A DNA stretch of 6,880 nucleotides from Prevotellaceae bacterium UBA5903 (GCA_002431845.1 DJEH01000097.1:1-6880); one strand, 5' to 3'. Numbered from the stretch's first letter, positions 1-6,394 are shown. The notes: generated from the sequence alone by a model not told the origin. Made by a program: numbers and translations.

Positions 1-486
1 CTTGCTGTGGTTGAAGCCTGCCAATGCATCAGCAATAACTTCAAGCGACTTAGACTTCTCACGAACACCAACTACTTGACCAGGCTTAACACTGAAAGAA
101 GCGATGTTTACAACACGACCATCAACAGTGATGTGCTTGTGATTAACAAGCTGACGAGCTGCTGCACGTGTTGGAGCAATGCCTAAACGATAAACTACGT
201 TGTCTAGACGGCACTCAAGGCTTTGAAGAAGAATTTCACCAGTAATGCCAGAAGCAGAAGCTGCTTTGTCAAACAGGTTACGGAATTGCTTTTCAAGAAC
301 ACCATAAGTGTACTTTGCCTTTTGCTTCTCAGCCAACATGATACCATATTCAGAAGTCTTACGACGACGATTGTTACCATGTTGTCCAGGAGGGAAATTG
401 CGCTTTGCTAACACCTTGTCAGCACCGAAGATAGCCTCACCAAACTTACGGGCGATACGAGACTTAGGTCCAATATATCTTGCCAT
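1..486 (-). CDS. rpsD: 30S ribosomal protein S4 (uS4), 3' end cut by window edge
   Basis: Primary 16S rRNA-binding protein that starts assembly of the 30S body and helps form the mRNA entry site. I translated 162 residues from the ATG at 486-484; full S4 is about 200, so roughly 40 C-terminal residues lie beyond base 1. The start MARYIGPK, the PGQHG at 33-37, the EKQKAKYTYGVLEKQFRN block at 53-70 and the S4 RNA-binding fold at about 92-130 (RLDNVVYRLG, TRAAARQLVNH, VDGRVVNIAS) are all typical. There is no N-terminal cysteine cluster; the only visible cysteine is C92, so this is the zinc-free form. The gene follows rpsK after 35 bases and has no Shine-Dalgarno, only an A-rich leader. In E. coli S4 represses its own operon; no equivalent site is evident here. 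Confidence 0.97.
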   Translation of the reverse strand, partial: MARYIGPKSRIARKFGEAIFGADKVLAKRNFPPGQHGNNRRRKTSEYGIMLAEKQKAKYTYGVLEKQFRNLFDKAASASGITGEILLQSLECRLDNVVYRLGIAPTRAAARQLVNHKHITVDGRVVNIASFSVKPGQVVGVREKSKSLEVIADALAGFNHSK

Positions 487-521
487 TATTTTTTTGTCTT
501 TTACTTTAAACTACGTTAGTG

Positions 522-911
522 TTATACTCTACGACGCTTAGGAGGACGACAACCATTGTGTGGAAGTGGAGTTACGTCGATAATCTCTGTAACAGCGATA
601 CCTGCACCATGGATAGCACGGATAGCAGATTCACGACCATTACCTGGACCCTTAACGTATGCCTTAACCTTGCGAAGACCAAGGTCATAAGCTACTTTGG
701 CACAATCCTGAGCGGCCATCTGGGCAGCGTAAGGAGTGTTCTTCTTAGAACCACGGAAACCCATCTTACCAGCAGAAGACCAAGAAATTATCTGACCCTC
801 GCTATTTGCAAGAGACACAATGATATTGTTGAAAGAGCTGTGTACGTGAAGCTGACCATTTGCATCAACCTTTACGTTTCTCTTCTTAGCTGCAACTGTT
901 TTCTTTGCCAT
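522..911 (-). CDS. rpsK: 30S ribosomal protein S11 (uS11)
   Basis: Small-subunit platform protein that contacts 16S rRNA near the E site and supports the mRNA path and subunit bridging. It is 129 aa, the same length as E. coli S11. Visible landmarks are HVHSSFNNIIVS (22-33), SSAGKMGFRGSKKNTPYAAQ (45-64), GPGNGRESAIRA (88-99) and the C-terminal DVTPLPHNGCRPPKRRRV (112-129). Asn119-Gly120 is kept; the matching Asn119 in E. coli S11 is known to convert to isoaspartate. The N-terminal tail is basic, as expected for an rRNA-binding extension. It follows rpsM after 9 bases, so translational coupling is likely. The ATG at 911 fits the family start, and no Shine-Dalgarno precedes it. Confidence 0.98.
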   Translation of the reverse strand: MAKKTVAAKKRNVKVDANGQLHVHSSFNNIIVSLANSEGQIISWSSAGKMGFRGSKKNTPYAAQMAAQDCAKVAYDLGLRKVKAYVKGPGNGRESAIRAIHGAGIAVTEIIDVTPLPHNGCRPPKRRRV

Positions 912-920
912 ATCTATTTA

Positions 921-1301
921 TTATTTAGTAGCTTTCTTCTTGTTAGCAACAGTCTTCTTACGACCCTTGCGAGTACGAGCATTGTTTTTAGTGCTTTGAC
1001 CACGAACGGGAAGACCATTACGATGGCGAACACCACGATAGCAACCAATGTCCATAAGGCGCTTGATATTCAGTTGGATTTCAGAGCGAAGATCACCTTC
1101 AACCTTATAACTTGCTGCAATGATCTCACGGATCTTACCAGCTTGGTCATCGGTCCAATCTTTCACTTTGATATCTCTGTCAATGCCGGCTTCGTCCAAG
1201 ATTTTAGCCGAGCTACTACGACCTATACCGTAGATGTAGGTCAAGGCGATCTCACCACGCTTGTTTTGAGGGAGGTCTACACCAACAATTCTTATTGCCA
1301 T
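921..1301 (-). CDS. rpsM: 30S ribosomal protein S13 (uS13)
   Basis: Small-subunit head protein that contacts the P-site tRNA and forms bridges to the 50S subunit (L5 and 23S rRNA). It is 126 aa against 118 in E. coli; the extra length is a lysine-rich tail (about 114-126). MAIRIVGVDLP at the N terminus, the helix-turn-helix-like YIYGIGRSSSAKIL (22-35) and the signature RHRNGLPVRGQSTKNNARTR (92-111) identify the family. The ATG at 1301 is chosen because it gives the canonical MARI/MAIRI start. It is the first gene after rpmJ, with a 31-base spacer holding no Shine-Dalgarno. In E. coli the S4 translational repressor binds the rpsM leader; this spacer alone looks too short for that pseudoknot. 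Confidence 0.98.
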   Translation of the reverse strand: MAIRIVGVDLPQNKRGEIALTYIYGIGRSSSAKILDEAGIDRDIKVKDWTDDQAGKIREIIAASYKVEGDLRSEIQLNIKRLMDIGCYRGVRHRNGLPVRGQSTKNNARTRKGRKKTVANKKKATK

Positions 1302-1332
1302 ATTACTTTTTGTTTATTGCGGAATTTGGTTG

Positions 1333-1449
1333 TTAACCCTGACGCATTTTGAACTTAGGGTTCTTCTTGTTAATCACAAACAGACGGCCTTTACGACGTA
1401 CAATCTTGCAATCTGCAGACCGTTTCTTTAATGATGCTCTTGTTTTCAT
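1333..1449 (-). CDS. rpmJ: 50S ribosomal protein L36 (bL36), zinc-ligand-poor form
   Basis: Smallest 50S protein, which packs 23S rRNA helices near the base of the L7/L12 stalk. The reading frame runs from ATG 1449-1447 to TAA 1335-1333 and gives 38 aa, exactly the usual length. It begins MKTRASLKKRS and ends KNPKFKMRQG, both diagnostic. The zinc ribbon of E. coli L36 uses C11, C14, C27 and H33; here the aligned residues are S11, C14, N27 and F33, so three of four ligands are gone and zinc binding is unlikely. I recall this as usual for Bacteroidota. It lies 9 bases after infA and 31 bases before rpsM, the standard infA-rpmJ-rpsM order. There is no Shine-Dalgarno; the leader is purely A/T. 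Confidence 0.96.
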   Translation of the reverse strand: MKTRASLKKRSADCKIVRRKGRLFVINKKNPKFKMRQG

Positions 1450-1458
1450 ATATTTATT

Positions 1459-1677
1459 TTATTTGTATCTGAACACAATTCTTCCTTTCGAAAGATCGTA
1501 CGGACTCATTTCAACCTTTACCTTATCACCTGGCAAGATCTTAATGTAATGCATACGCATTTTACCAGAAATGTGAGCGGTAATTTCGTGTCCGTTCTCC
1601 AGTTCTACACGGAACATAGCATTGCTCAATGCTTCAACGATTGTCCCGTCTTGTTCGATAGCAGCTTCTTTAGCCAT
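1459..1677 (-). CDS. infA: translation initiation factor IF-1
   Basis: Small cytosolic OB-fold factor that binds the 30S A site and works with IF-2 and IF-3 during initiation. It is 72 aa, the normal bacterial length. The S1-type OB fold is seen in GTIVEALSNAMFRVELENGHEITAHISGKMR in two parts: about 11-24 and 25-41. It is followed by the HYIKILPGDKVKVEMSPYDL segment (43-62) and the closing KGRIVFRYK (64-72). The ATG at 1677 follows the map TAA after only one base (TAA-C-ATG), so its translation is probably coupled to termination on map. No Shine-Dalgarno is present. The map-infA-rpmJ-rpsM order is the conserved junction between the spc and alpha blocks in many bacteria that lack the E. coli arrangement. 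Confidence 0.98.
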   Translation of the reverse strand: MAKEAAIEQDGTIVEALSNAMFRVELENGHEITAHISGKMRMHYIKILPGDKVKVEMSPYDLSKGRIVFRYK

Positions 1678-1678
1678 G

Positions 1679-2473
1679 TTAACTTTTTTGTCTTTCTATT
1701 TTTTCAATTTCCTCAAACGACGACATGATATCTGCCTTGCCATGATGAATTGCAATAGTGTGCTCAAAATGAGCAGCAACCTTGCCATCACGAGTAACAA
1801 CACCCCATCTGTCGGGTAACATTGCCAATTCATGACTGCCCATACATATCATAGGCTCAATAGCAATGCACAAACCATTCTTTATTTGTTTGCCTGTGCC
1901 TTGATTGCCATAGTTTGGAACTTGTGGATCTTCGTGCATTTCATGTCCAATGCCGTGACCAACAAACTCACGAACTACACCATAACCATTCTCTTCACAA
2001 TGATGCTGAACAGCATAACCTATATCACCTAAACGATGTCCGACTATCGCTTGCTCAATGCCTTTGTAAAGCGACTCTTTTGTCACTCGCAGAAGTTCTT
2101 TTACCTCTGGTTTAACATTTCCTACACAGAAAGTATAGCAAGAGTCTCCACAAAAACCATCAATGTGCGTTCCACAATCAACCGATACGATATCGCCATC
2201 GTGGAGAGGTTCATCATTTGGAATACCATGCACAACCACATTATTAACAGAAGTGCATATTGAAGCAGGGAATGGACCACCAAAAGGATTAGGAAAACCC
2301 TTAAAAGTTGGTTCTGCTCCATGGTCTCTAATAAATTGTTCAGCCAAAGTGTCCAACTGTTTAGTTGTGACACCAGGCTCAACAACTTTTGCTATTTCAG
2401 CGAGTGTTGCACTAACCAAAAGGTTAGCCTTTCGCAACAACTCTATCTCGTCATCGGTCTTCAGATAAATCAT
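1679..2473 (-). CDS. map: type I methionine aminopeptidase
   Basis: Dinuclear-metal cytosolic enzyme that removes the initiator methionine from nascent proteins with a small second residue. The protein is 264 aa, close to E. coli MetAP (264). All catalytic positions are visible: H82 (VVHGIPN), metal ligands D99 (VSVDCG) and D110 (GFCGDS), H173 (GHGIGH), E206 (IEPMI) and E237 (FEHTI), plus H180 in MHEDP. The C73 of ICTSVNN matches the substrate-pocket cysteine region. There is no N-terminal zinc-finger or SH3-binding extension. The gene lies 15 bases after secY with no adk between them, an order common in Bacteroidota. The start ATG at 2473 gives MIYLKTDDEIELL, the usual opening of the pita-bread fold. 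The stop is one base from the infA start. Confidence 0.98.
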   Translation of the reverse strand: MIYLKTDDEIELLRKANLLVSATLAEIAKVVEPGVTTKQLDTLAEQFIRDHGAEPTFKGFPNPFGGPFPASICTSVNNVVVHGIPNDEPLHDGDIVSVDCGTHIDGFCGDSCYTFCVGNVKPEVKELLRVTKESLYKGIEQAIVGHRLGDIGYAVQHHCEENGYGVVREFVGHGIGHEMHEDPQVPNYGNQGTGKQIKNGLCIAIEPMICMGSHELAMLPDRWGVVTRDGKVAAHFEHTIAIHHGKADIMSSFEEIEKIERQKS

Positions 2474-2488
2474 TCAGACTATTTGTAA

Positions 2489-3838
2489 TTAATAGGCAGC
2501 TACCTTCGTTGAACGTGTGCGGACATGTCCTGAATTAAGAAGTCCATCGTAGTGACGCACCAAAAGGTGACTTTCAATTTGCTGTAGCGTGTCCAATACA
2601 ACACCTACCAAAATCAACAAGGATGTTCCTCCAAAGAACTGAGCAAACTCTTGCTTGATACCAAACAAACTTGCAAAAGCAGGTAAGATAGCAATCAAAG
2701 CAATGAAGAGAGAGCCAGGAAGAGTGATGTGACTCATCACATCATCCAAGTAATCAGCAGTAGGTTTGCCAGGTTTTACACCTGGAATGAAACCATTATT
2801 ACGCTTCATATCTTCAGCCATTTGAACAGGGTTCAAAGTAATAGCTGTATAGAAGTAGGTAAATGCTACAATCAAAATAACAAACACTACATTATATAGG
2901 ACACTTGTGTGATCCAAGAACTGATTCAATGCCCAACTGCCACCATTCTTAGCAACAGTTTGCGCAAGAGTCAGAGGGATGAACATGATAGCCTGTGCGA
3001 AGATGATAGGCATTACGTTAGCTGCAAAAAGCTTAAGTGGAATGTACTGGCGAGCACCTCCAACTGCACGATTACCTTCAATACGTTGTGCATATTGAAC
3101 AGGAACCTTACGAGTTGCCTTTACAAGCATAATTGCAAGTGCCATTACAAATAGCAAAGCAACAATCTCGAAGAGGAACTTAACCAAACCACCACCTTCA
3201 GCACCACTAAAAGCAGTGAGGAACTCTTGAGCAAAGGCGCCTGGCATACGTGCAATAATACCAATCATAATGATAAGTGATACACCATTGCCTACACCTT
3301 TATCAGTAATGCGTTCGCCAAGCCACAGGATAAACATACTACCTGCCGCAAGGATAATCGTAGACGATAACATGAACCAGAATCCGTCACCTACCAAGAA
3401 AGCACCAGAACCAGCTGTTTGAGCTTTCAAATTGATAAGATAAGTTGGAGCTTGGAAGAGCAGAATTGCTATTGTTAGCCAACGCGTATACTGATTGATC
3501 TTTCTACGACCACTCTCACCTTCACGCTGCATTTTTTGAAAGTAAGGCACCGCAATCGCAAGAAGCTGGATGACAATCGATGCTGAAATGTATGGCATGA
3601 TACCCAATGCAAATACCGAAGCATTTGAGAATGCACCACCCGAAAACATATTCAGCAATGACATCAAACCCTCGCTCGTTTGTGTCTGTAAAGCCTGCAA
3701 ACGTGCAGGGTCAATACCAGGCAACACGATGAACGAGCCAAAGCGATAGATAGCAACAAAGAGAATTGTGATGAGAAGGCGTGTACGCAAATCCTCTATT
3801 CTCCAAATGTTCTTTATGGTCTCGATTATTTTTTTCAT
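2489..3838 (-). CDS. secY: protein translocase subunit SecY
   Basis: Central channel subunit of the SecYEG translocon in the inner membrane, used by SecA and by translating ribosomes for export and membrane insertion. The protein is 449 aa, near the E. coli length (443). Ten hydrophobic segments can be placed at about 21-40, 75-98, 119-136, 153-173, 183-198, 221-240, 271-292, 313-333, 371-390 and 402-417. Family landmarks are the short amphipathic N terminus (EDLRTRLLIT), the plug region after TM1, GESGRRKINQYTRW (107-120), GVGNGVSLIIMIGI (181-194), the cytosolic loop ATRKVPVQYAQR (241-252), TLNPVQMAEDMKRNNGFIPG (334-353) and the tail RHYDGLL (428-434). It sits between rplO (14 bases upstream) and map, as expected. 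There is no Shine-Dalgarno. Confidence 0.98.
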   Translation of the reverse strand: MKKIIETIKNIWRIEDLRTRLLITILFVAIYRFGSFIVLPGIDPARLQALQTQTSEGLMSLLNMFSGGAFSNASVFALGIMPYISASIVIQLLAIAVPYFQKMQREGESGRRKINQYTRWLTIAILLFQAPTYLINLKAQTAGSGAFLVGDGFWFMLSSTIILAAGSMFILWLGERITDKGVGNGVSLIIMIGIIARMPGAFAQEFLTAFSGAEGGGLVKFLFEIVALLFVMALAIMLVKATRKVPVQYAQRIEGNRAVGGARQYIPLKLFAANVMPIIFAQAIMFIPLTLAQTVAKNGGSWALNQFLDHTSVLYNVVFVILIVAFTYFYTAITLNPVQMAEDMKRNNGFIPGVKPGKPTADYLDDVMSHITLPGSLFIALIAILPAFASLFGIKQEFAQFFGGTSLLILVGVVLDTLQQIESHLLVRHYDGLLNSGHVRTRSTKVAAY

Positions 3839-3852
3839 CGAAATAGGATTGA

Positions 3853-4299
3853 TTAGATTTTTGTAGCAGTGCCACCAACTGCTGTAATAGCAGCTTCGGC
3901 AGACTTGGAGAATGCTTGAGCCTCTACAACCAATTTGGCTTTGAGTTCACCATTACCAAGAATCTTCACCTTTTGGTTAGAAGAGATAAAACCAGCTGCA
4001 GAAAGTTCAGCAATGCCAATCTTCTCAAGGTTCTTAGCTTCTGCAAGAGCTTGAAGAGTAGAAAGGTTGATTGCCTTATATTCTACACGATTAATGTTCT
4101 TGAAACCAAATTTAGGAAGACGACGCTGCAAAGGCATTTGACCACCTTCGAAACCAATCTTCTTGCTGTAACCAGAACGCTGCTTGGCACCTTTGTGACC
4201 ACGAGTTGAAGTACCACCCATGCCTGAACCAGGACCACGGCCGATACGCTTGCATGAACGAACAGCACCATTAGCAGGTTTTAATGTATGTAATTTCAT
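3853..4299 (-). CDS. rplO: 50S ribosomal protein L15 (uL15)
   Basis: Late-assembly large-subunit protein that threads a long basic N-terminal extension through 23S rRNA. It is 148 aa (E. coli 144). The N-terminal half shows KRIGRGPGSGMGG (17-29), the glycine-rich RGHKGAKQRSGY (33-44) and GFEGGQMPLQRRLPKFGF (49-66), all typical. The C-terminal globular part has KILGNGELKAKLVVEAQAFS (112-131), the L15 signature, followed by KSAEAAITAVGG. It follows rpmD after 14 bases and precedes secY, the invariant L30-L15-SecY order. The ATG at 4299 yields the canonical MKLHTLKPA start. The leader has no Shine-Dalgarno. Confidence 0.98.
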   Translation of the reverse strand: MKLHTLKPANGAVRSCKRIGRGPGSGMGGTSTRGHKGAKQRSGYSKKIGFEGGQMPLQRRLPKFGFKNINRVEYKAINLSTLQALAEAKNLEKIGIAELSAAGFISSNQKVKILGNGELKAKLVVEAQAFSKSAEAAITAVGGTATKI

Positions 4300-4313
4300 A
4301 AAGCTTCTTTAAT

Positions 4314-4490
4314 TTATTCTACGACCGTTACTAAATGGTGAACCTTACGAATCATACCACGGATGATAGGAGTATCCTCCTTCTCTACAATGTGATTCAA
4401 CTTAGTGAGACCTAAAGCATCAAGAGTGCGTTTTTGGTCTTTGGGAGCACCGATACGGCTCTTCGTCTGTTGTATCTTAATCGTTGCCAT
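4314..4490 (-). CDS. rpmD: 50S ribosomal protein L30 (uL30)
   Basis: Small large-subunit protein near 5S rRNA and the central protuberance. The frame from ATG 4490-4488 to TAA 4316-4314 gives 58 aa, against 59 in E. coli. The motif TKSRIGAPKDQKRTLDALGL (9-28) and IRGMIRKVHHLVTVVE (43-58) match bacterial L30: the short ferredoxin-like fold with its invariant R-G-M-I and V-x-H-L-V. It lies 6 bases after rpsE and 14 before rplO, as in the standard spc order. A GAGG sits about 10 bases before the ATG, but it falls within the rpsE terminal Arg-Gly codons and is too far from the start to be a convincing ribosome binding site. Confidence 0.97.
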   Translation of the reverse strand: MATIKIQQTKSRIGAPKDQKRTLDALGLTKLNHIVEKEDTPIIRGMIRKVHHLVTVVE

Positions 4491-4496
4491 AATTCT

Positions 4497-5003
4497 TTAT
4501 CCTCTGAAAACTTTTTCCAAAGATACACCGCGGTGTTGAGCCACCGTGCGTGCATCACGCATTTCACTCAAAGCTAAGATTGTAGCCTTTACAAGATTGT
4601 GAGGATTAGAAGAACCCTTTGACTTAGCAAGGACATTCTTAATACCAACACTTTCGAGAACGGCACGCATAGCGCCACCAGCTACAACTCCAGTACCTTC
4701 TGAAGCAGGGAGGATAAGCACCTCAGCACCACCGAAGCGAGCAGATTGCTCGTGGGGTACTGTACCCTTGAGAACAGGAACTTTGAACAAATTCTTCTTA
4801 GCTGCCTCTACGCCCTTAGCAATAGCTGCTGTAACTTCACCAGCCTTACCAAGACCATAACCAATGACACCTTTACCATCACCAACAACAACAATCGCTG
4901 CGAAAGTGAAAGTACGACCACCCTTGGTTACTTTGACAACACGATTGATAGCAACCAGTCTATCCTTTAATTCTTCTGTATTTACGTTTACTCTGTTTGC
5001 CAT
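4497..5003 (-). CDS. rpsE: 30S ribosomal protein S5 (uS5)
   Basis: Small-subunit protein at the mRNA entry tunnel that affects decoding fidelity and, with S4 and S3, the helicase-like unwinding of mRNA. It is 168 aa (E. coli 167). The N-terminal dsRBD-like domain spans about 10-77, with NRVVKVTKGGRTFTFAAIVV (20-39), the GDGKGVIGYGLGKAGEV segment (41-57) and AAIAKGVEAAKKN. The loop around 20-32 is where spectinomycin-resistance changes map in E. coli S5; nothing unusual is seen in it. The C-terminal domain has GTGVVAGGAMRAVLESVGI (103-121), NVLAKSKGSSNPHNLVKAT (123-141) and a short tail. It follows rplR after 8 bases, so coupling is likely. There is no Shine-Dalgarno. Confidence 0.98.
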   Translation of the reverse strand: MANRVNVNTEELKDRLVAINRVVKVTKGGRTFTFAAIVVVGDGKGVIGYGLGKAGEVTAAIAKGVEAAKKNLFKVPVLKGTVPHEQSARFGGAEVLILPASEGTGVVAGGAMRAVLESVGIKNVLAKSKGSSNPHNLVKATILALSEMRDARTVAQHRGVSLEKVFRG

Positions 5004-5011
5004 AATCTTAA

Positions 5012-5356
5012 TTAGAATTTAAGTCCGCCTTTGCGGGCACCATCAGCAACTTCTTTAACACGACCATGGTAGAGGTATCCGTTACGGTCGAAGATAACCT
5101 CAGTGATACCAGCAGCAATTGCTTTAGCAGCAACAGCTTCGCCTACCTTAGCAGCTTGTTCTTTCTTGGGCATAGCTTCTAAACCAAGTGAAGAAGCAGA
5201 AACGAGAGTTGAAGAAGTCTCATCGTTGATAATTTGTACGTAGATCTGCTTATTGCTACGGAATACCGTCAAGCGAGGACGAGTAGCTGTTCCAGAGATC
5301 TTATTACGAACCCGATATTTAATTTTTACGCGTCTTTGTTCTTTTTTCGTAGTCAT
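5012..5356 (-). CDS. rplR: 50S ribosomal protein L18 (uL18)
   Basis: 5S rRNA-binding protein of the central protuberance, which joins 5S rRNA to the 50S subunit together with L5. It is 114 aa (E. coli 117). The basic N terminus (KKEQRRVKIKYRVRNKI, 4-20) and TATRPRLTVFRSNKQIYVQIINDE (23-46, with RPRL and the FRSNKQIYVQ strand) are characteristic, as is the C-terminal FDRNGYLYHGRVKEVADGAR (89-108) ending GGLKF. The gene lies 17 bases after rplF and 8 before rpsE in the conserved L6-L18-S5 order. The ATG at 5356 is the only start that keeps the full N-terminal basic extension. No Shine-Dalgarno is seen; the leader is A/T-rich. Confidence 0.98.
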   Translation of the reverse strand: MTTKKEQRRVKIKYRVRNKISGTATRPRLTVFRSNKQIYVQIINDETSSTLVSASSLGLEAMPKKEQAAKVGEAVAAKAIAAGITEVIFDRNGYLYHGRVKEVADGARKGGLKF

Positions 5357-5373
5357 AATCTTAAAGATTTAAA

Positions 5374-5943
5374 TTACTTAGCACCAGCGGACTTACCAGA
5401 CTTACGACGGATCTGTTCGCCCACATAGAGAATACCCTTACCCTTGTAAGGTTCAGGTTTGCGGAAAGAACGGATTTTAGCGCATACAAGACCGAGCAAC
5501 TGCTTGTCAGCAGACTCAAGCTTAATATATGGGTTTTTGTTTCGTTCAGATTTCGTCTCAACCTTAATTTCTGGGGGCAACTGAAGGAAAATGCTGTGAG
5601 TATAACCCAAAGCGAATTCTACGAGGTTACCTTGGTTAGATACACGATAACCTACACCAACGAGTTCCATCTCCTTCTTATAACCTTCATGAACACCAAC
5701 AACCATGTTGTTTACCAATGCACGGTATAGTCCGTGGAAAGCTTGCTTTTGCTTTGGTTCAACAGTGTCATTAGCTTCATCAATAGCGAAAGTGATTTCG
5801 TTATTATCGATTGTGACGATGATGGAAGGATCAACAGCCTGGCTGAGCTCACCCTTCGGTCCTTTTACAGACACTACATTATCCTTCAGGGTAACTGTTA
5901 CACCTGCAGGGATGTTAATCGGCAATTTACCTATTCTAGACAT
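5374..5943 (-). CDS. rplF: 50S ribosomal protein L6 (uL6)
   Basis: Large-subunit protein made of two similar domains, bound next to the sarcin-ricin loop and the factor-binding site. It is 189 aa (E. coli 177); the extra residues are mainly the basic tail after RRKSGKS. The N terminus MSRIGKLPINIPAGV (1-15), VSVKGPKGEL (25-34), LYRALVNNMVVGVHEGYKKEMELVGVGYR in two parts (72-86 and 87-100), and the C-terminal rRNA-binding SADKQLLGLVCAKIRSFRKPE (first part 145-160) with PEPYKGKGI (163-171) identify the family. Unlike every other gene here it has a perfect AGGAGG six bases before its ATG. It follows rpsH after 15 bases, and the Shine-Dalgarno falls wholly in that spacer. Confidence 0.98.
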   Translation of the reverse strand: MSRIGKLPINIPAGVTVTLKDNVVSVKGPKGELSQAVDPSIIVTIDNNEITFAIDEANDTVEPKQKQAFHGLYRALVNNMVVGVHEGYKKEMELVGVGYRVSNQGNLVEFALGYTHSIFLQLPPEIKVETKSERNKNPYIKLESADKQLLGLVCAKIRSFRKPEPYKGKGILYVGEQIRRKSGKSAGAK

Positions 5944-5949
5944 TTTGTT

Positions 5950-5955
5950 CCTCCT
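5950..5955 (-). promoter_or_regulatory. Shine-Dalgarno sequence of rplF
   Basis: On the minus strand this reads AGGAGG, followed by AACAAA and the rplF ATG, giving a six-base spacer. It is a full match to the core anti-Shine-Dalgarno complement and lies outside coding sequence, just past the rpsH stop. The other 13 visible start codons have nothing comparable. That contrast is noteworthy because ribosomes of Bacteroidota are known to make little use of Shine-Dalgarno pairing. Confidence 0.85.
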
Positions 5956-5958
5956 AAA

Positions 5959-6354
5959 TTAATAAACATAGCAAAGAACTTCACCACCAATCTTAAGATC
6001 AGCAGCAGCTTTGTTGGTCATTACACCCTTTGAAGTAGAAATGATAGCGATACCAAGTCCGTTAATAACACGAGGCATTTCACGATAGCCAGTATACTTA
6101 CGCATACCTGGTTTAGAAACGCGTGAAAGAGACTTAATAGCGTTTACCTTAGTTTGAGGGTTATACTTAAGGGCAATTTTGATAGTACCTTGAGCACCAT
6201 CTTCCTCAAACTTGTAGTTTAGGATGTAACCCTGATCGAAGAGGATTTTAGTGATATCCTTCTTCAAATTTGACGCAGGCACTTCAACAACACGGTGTTT
6301 AGCCTGGATAGCATTACGCAAGCGCGTAAGATAATCTGCTATAGGATCAGTCAT
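5959..6354 (-). CDS. rpsH: 30S ribosomal protein S8 (uS8)
   Basis: Primary 16S rRNA-binding protein of the central domain (helix 21) and, in E. coli, the translational repressor of the spc operon. It is 131 aa (E. coli 130). MTDPIADYLTRLRNA (1-15) is the invariant start; it decides the ATG at 6354 over the in-frame ATG at 6393, which would add 13 residues atypical of S8 and read through the upstream hairpin. Further landmarks are VPASNLKKDITKIL (25-38), SRVSKPGMRKY (78-88) and the signature GLGIAIISTSKGVMTNKAA (99-117) ending GGEVLCYVY. It is preceded by the longest spacer in the window (73 bases) with no Shine-Dalgarno, and followed by rplF. Confidence 0.97.
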   Translation of the reverse strand: MTDPIADYLTRLRNAIQAKHRVVEVPASNLKKDITKILFDQGYILNYKFEEDGAQGTIKIALKYNPQTKVNAIKSLSRVSKPGMRKYTGYREMPRVINGLGIAIISTSKGVMTNKAAADLKIGGEVLCYVY

Positions 6355-6362
6355 TTGTTTGA

Positions 6363-6394
6363 ATTGTTTAATTAATCGGGACAACCCCGACAAT
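6363..6394 (-). promoter_or_regulatory. hairpin in the rpsN-rpsH spacer
   Basis: The plus strand shows TCGGG (6376-6380), a five-base loop, then CCCGA (6386-6390), a perfect 5-bp stem with four G-C pairs in an otherwise A/T-rich spacer. An outer pair of complementary pentamers, ATTGT (6363-6367) and ACAAT (6390-6394), could extend or compete with it by one overlapping base. The stem ends 21 bases before the rpsH ATG. There is no U-run directly after the stem, so an intrinsic terminator is unlikely. Possible roles are an mRNA stability or processing element, or a translational control site; the sequence does not decide between them. Confidence 0.45.

Noticed and set aside
519..1352. Long plus-strand open frame of 277 codons opposite rpsK, rpsM and the end of rpmJ
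   Set aside because: It lies fully antisense to clear ribosomal-protein genes, its translation resembles no family I know, and its length is explained by codon bias of the opposite strand.
2122..2385. 87-codon minus-strand open frame within map in another frame
   Set aside because: It overlaps the map catalytic region whose reading frame is certain; leucine-rich shadow translation only.
4497..4508. GAGG before rpmD as a ribosome binding site
   Set aside because: It encodes the Arg-Gly end of S5 and sits about 10 bases from the ATG, so coding constraint explains it.
5001..5364. Identical 11-base start region (plus-strand CATAATCTTAA) at rpsE and rplR
   Set aside because: The shared bases are A/T-rich and include the start codon; two copies among 14 leaders can arise by chance.
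6376..6390. Hairpin as an intrinsic terminator between rpsN and rpsH
   Set aside because: The stem is only 5 bp and no U-run follows directly on the minus strand; stopping here would cut essential genes off the operon.
6355..6393. N-terminal extension of S8 from the ATG at 6393
   Set aside because: The 13 added residues are atypical for S8, the invariant MTDPIADYLTRLRNA start lies at 6354, and the extension would translate through the hairpin.
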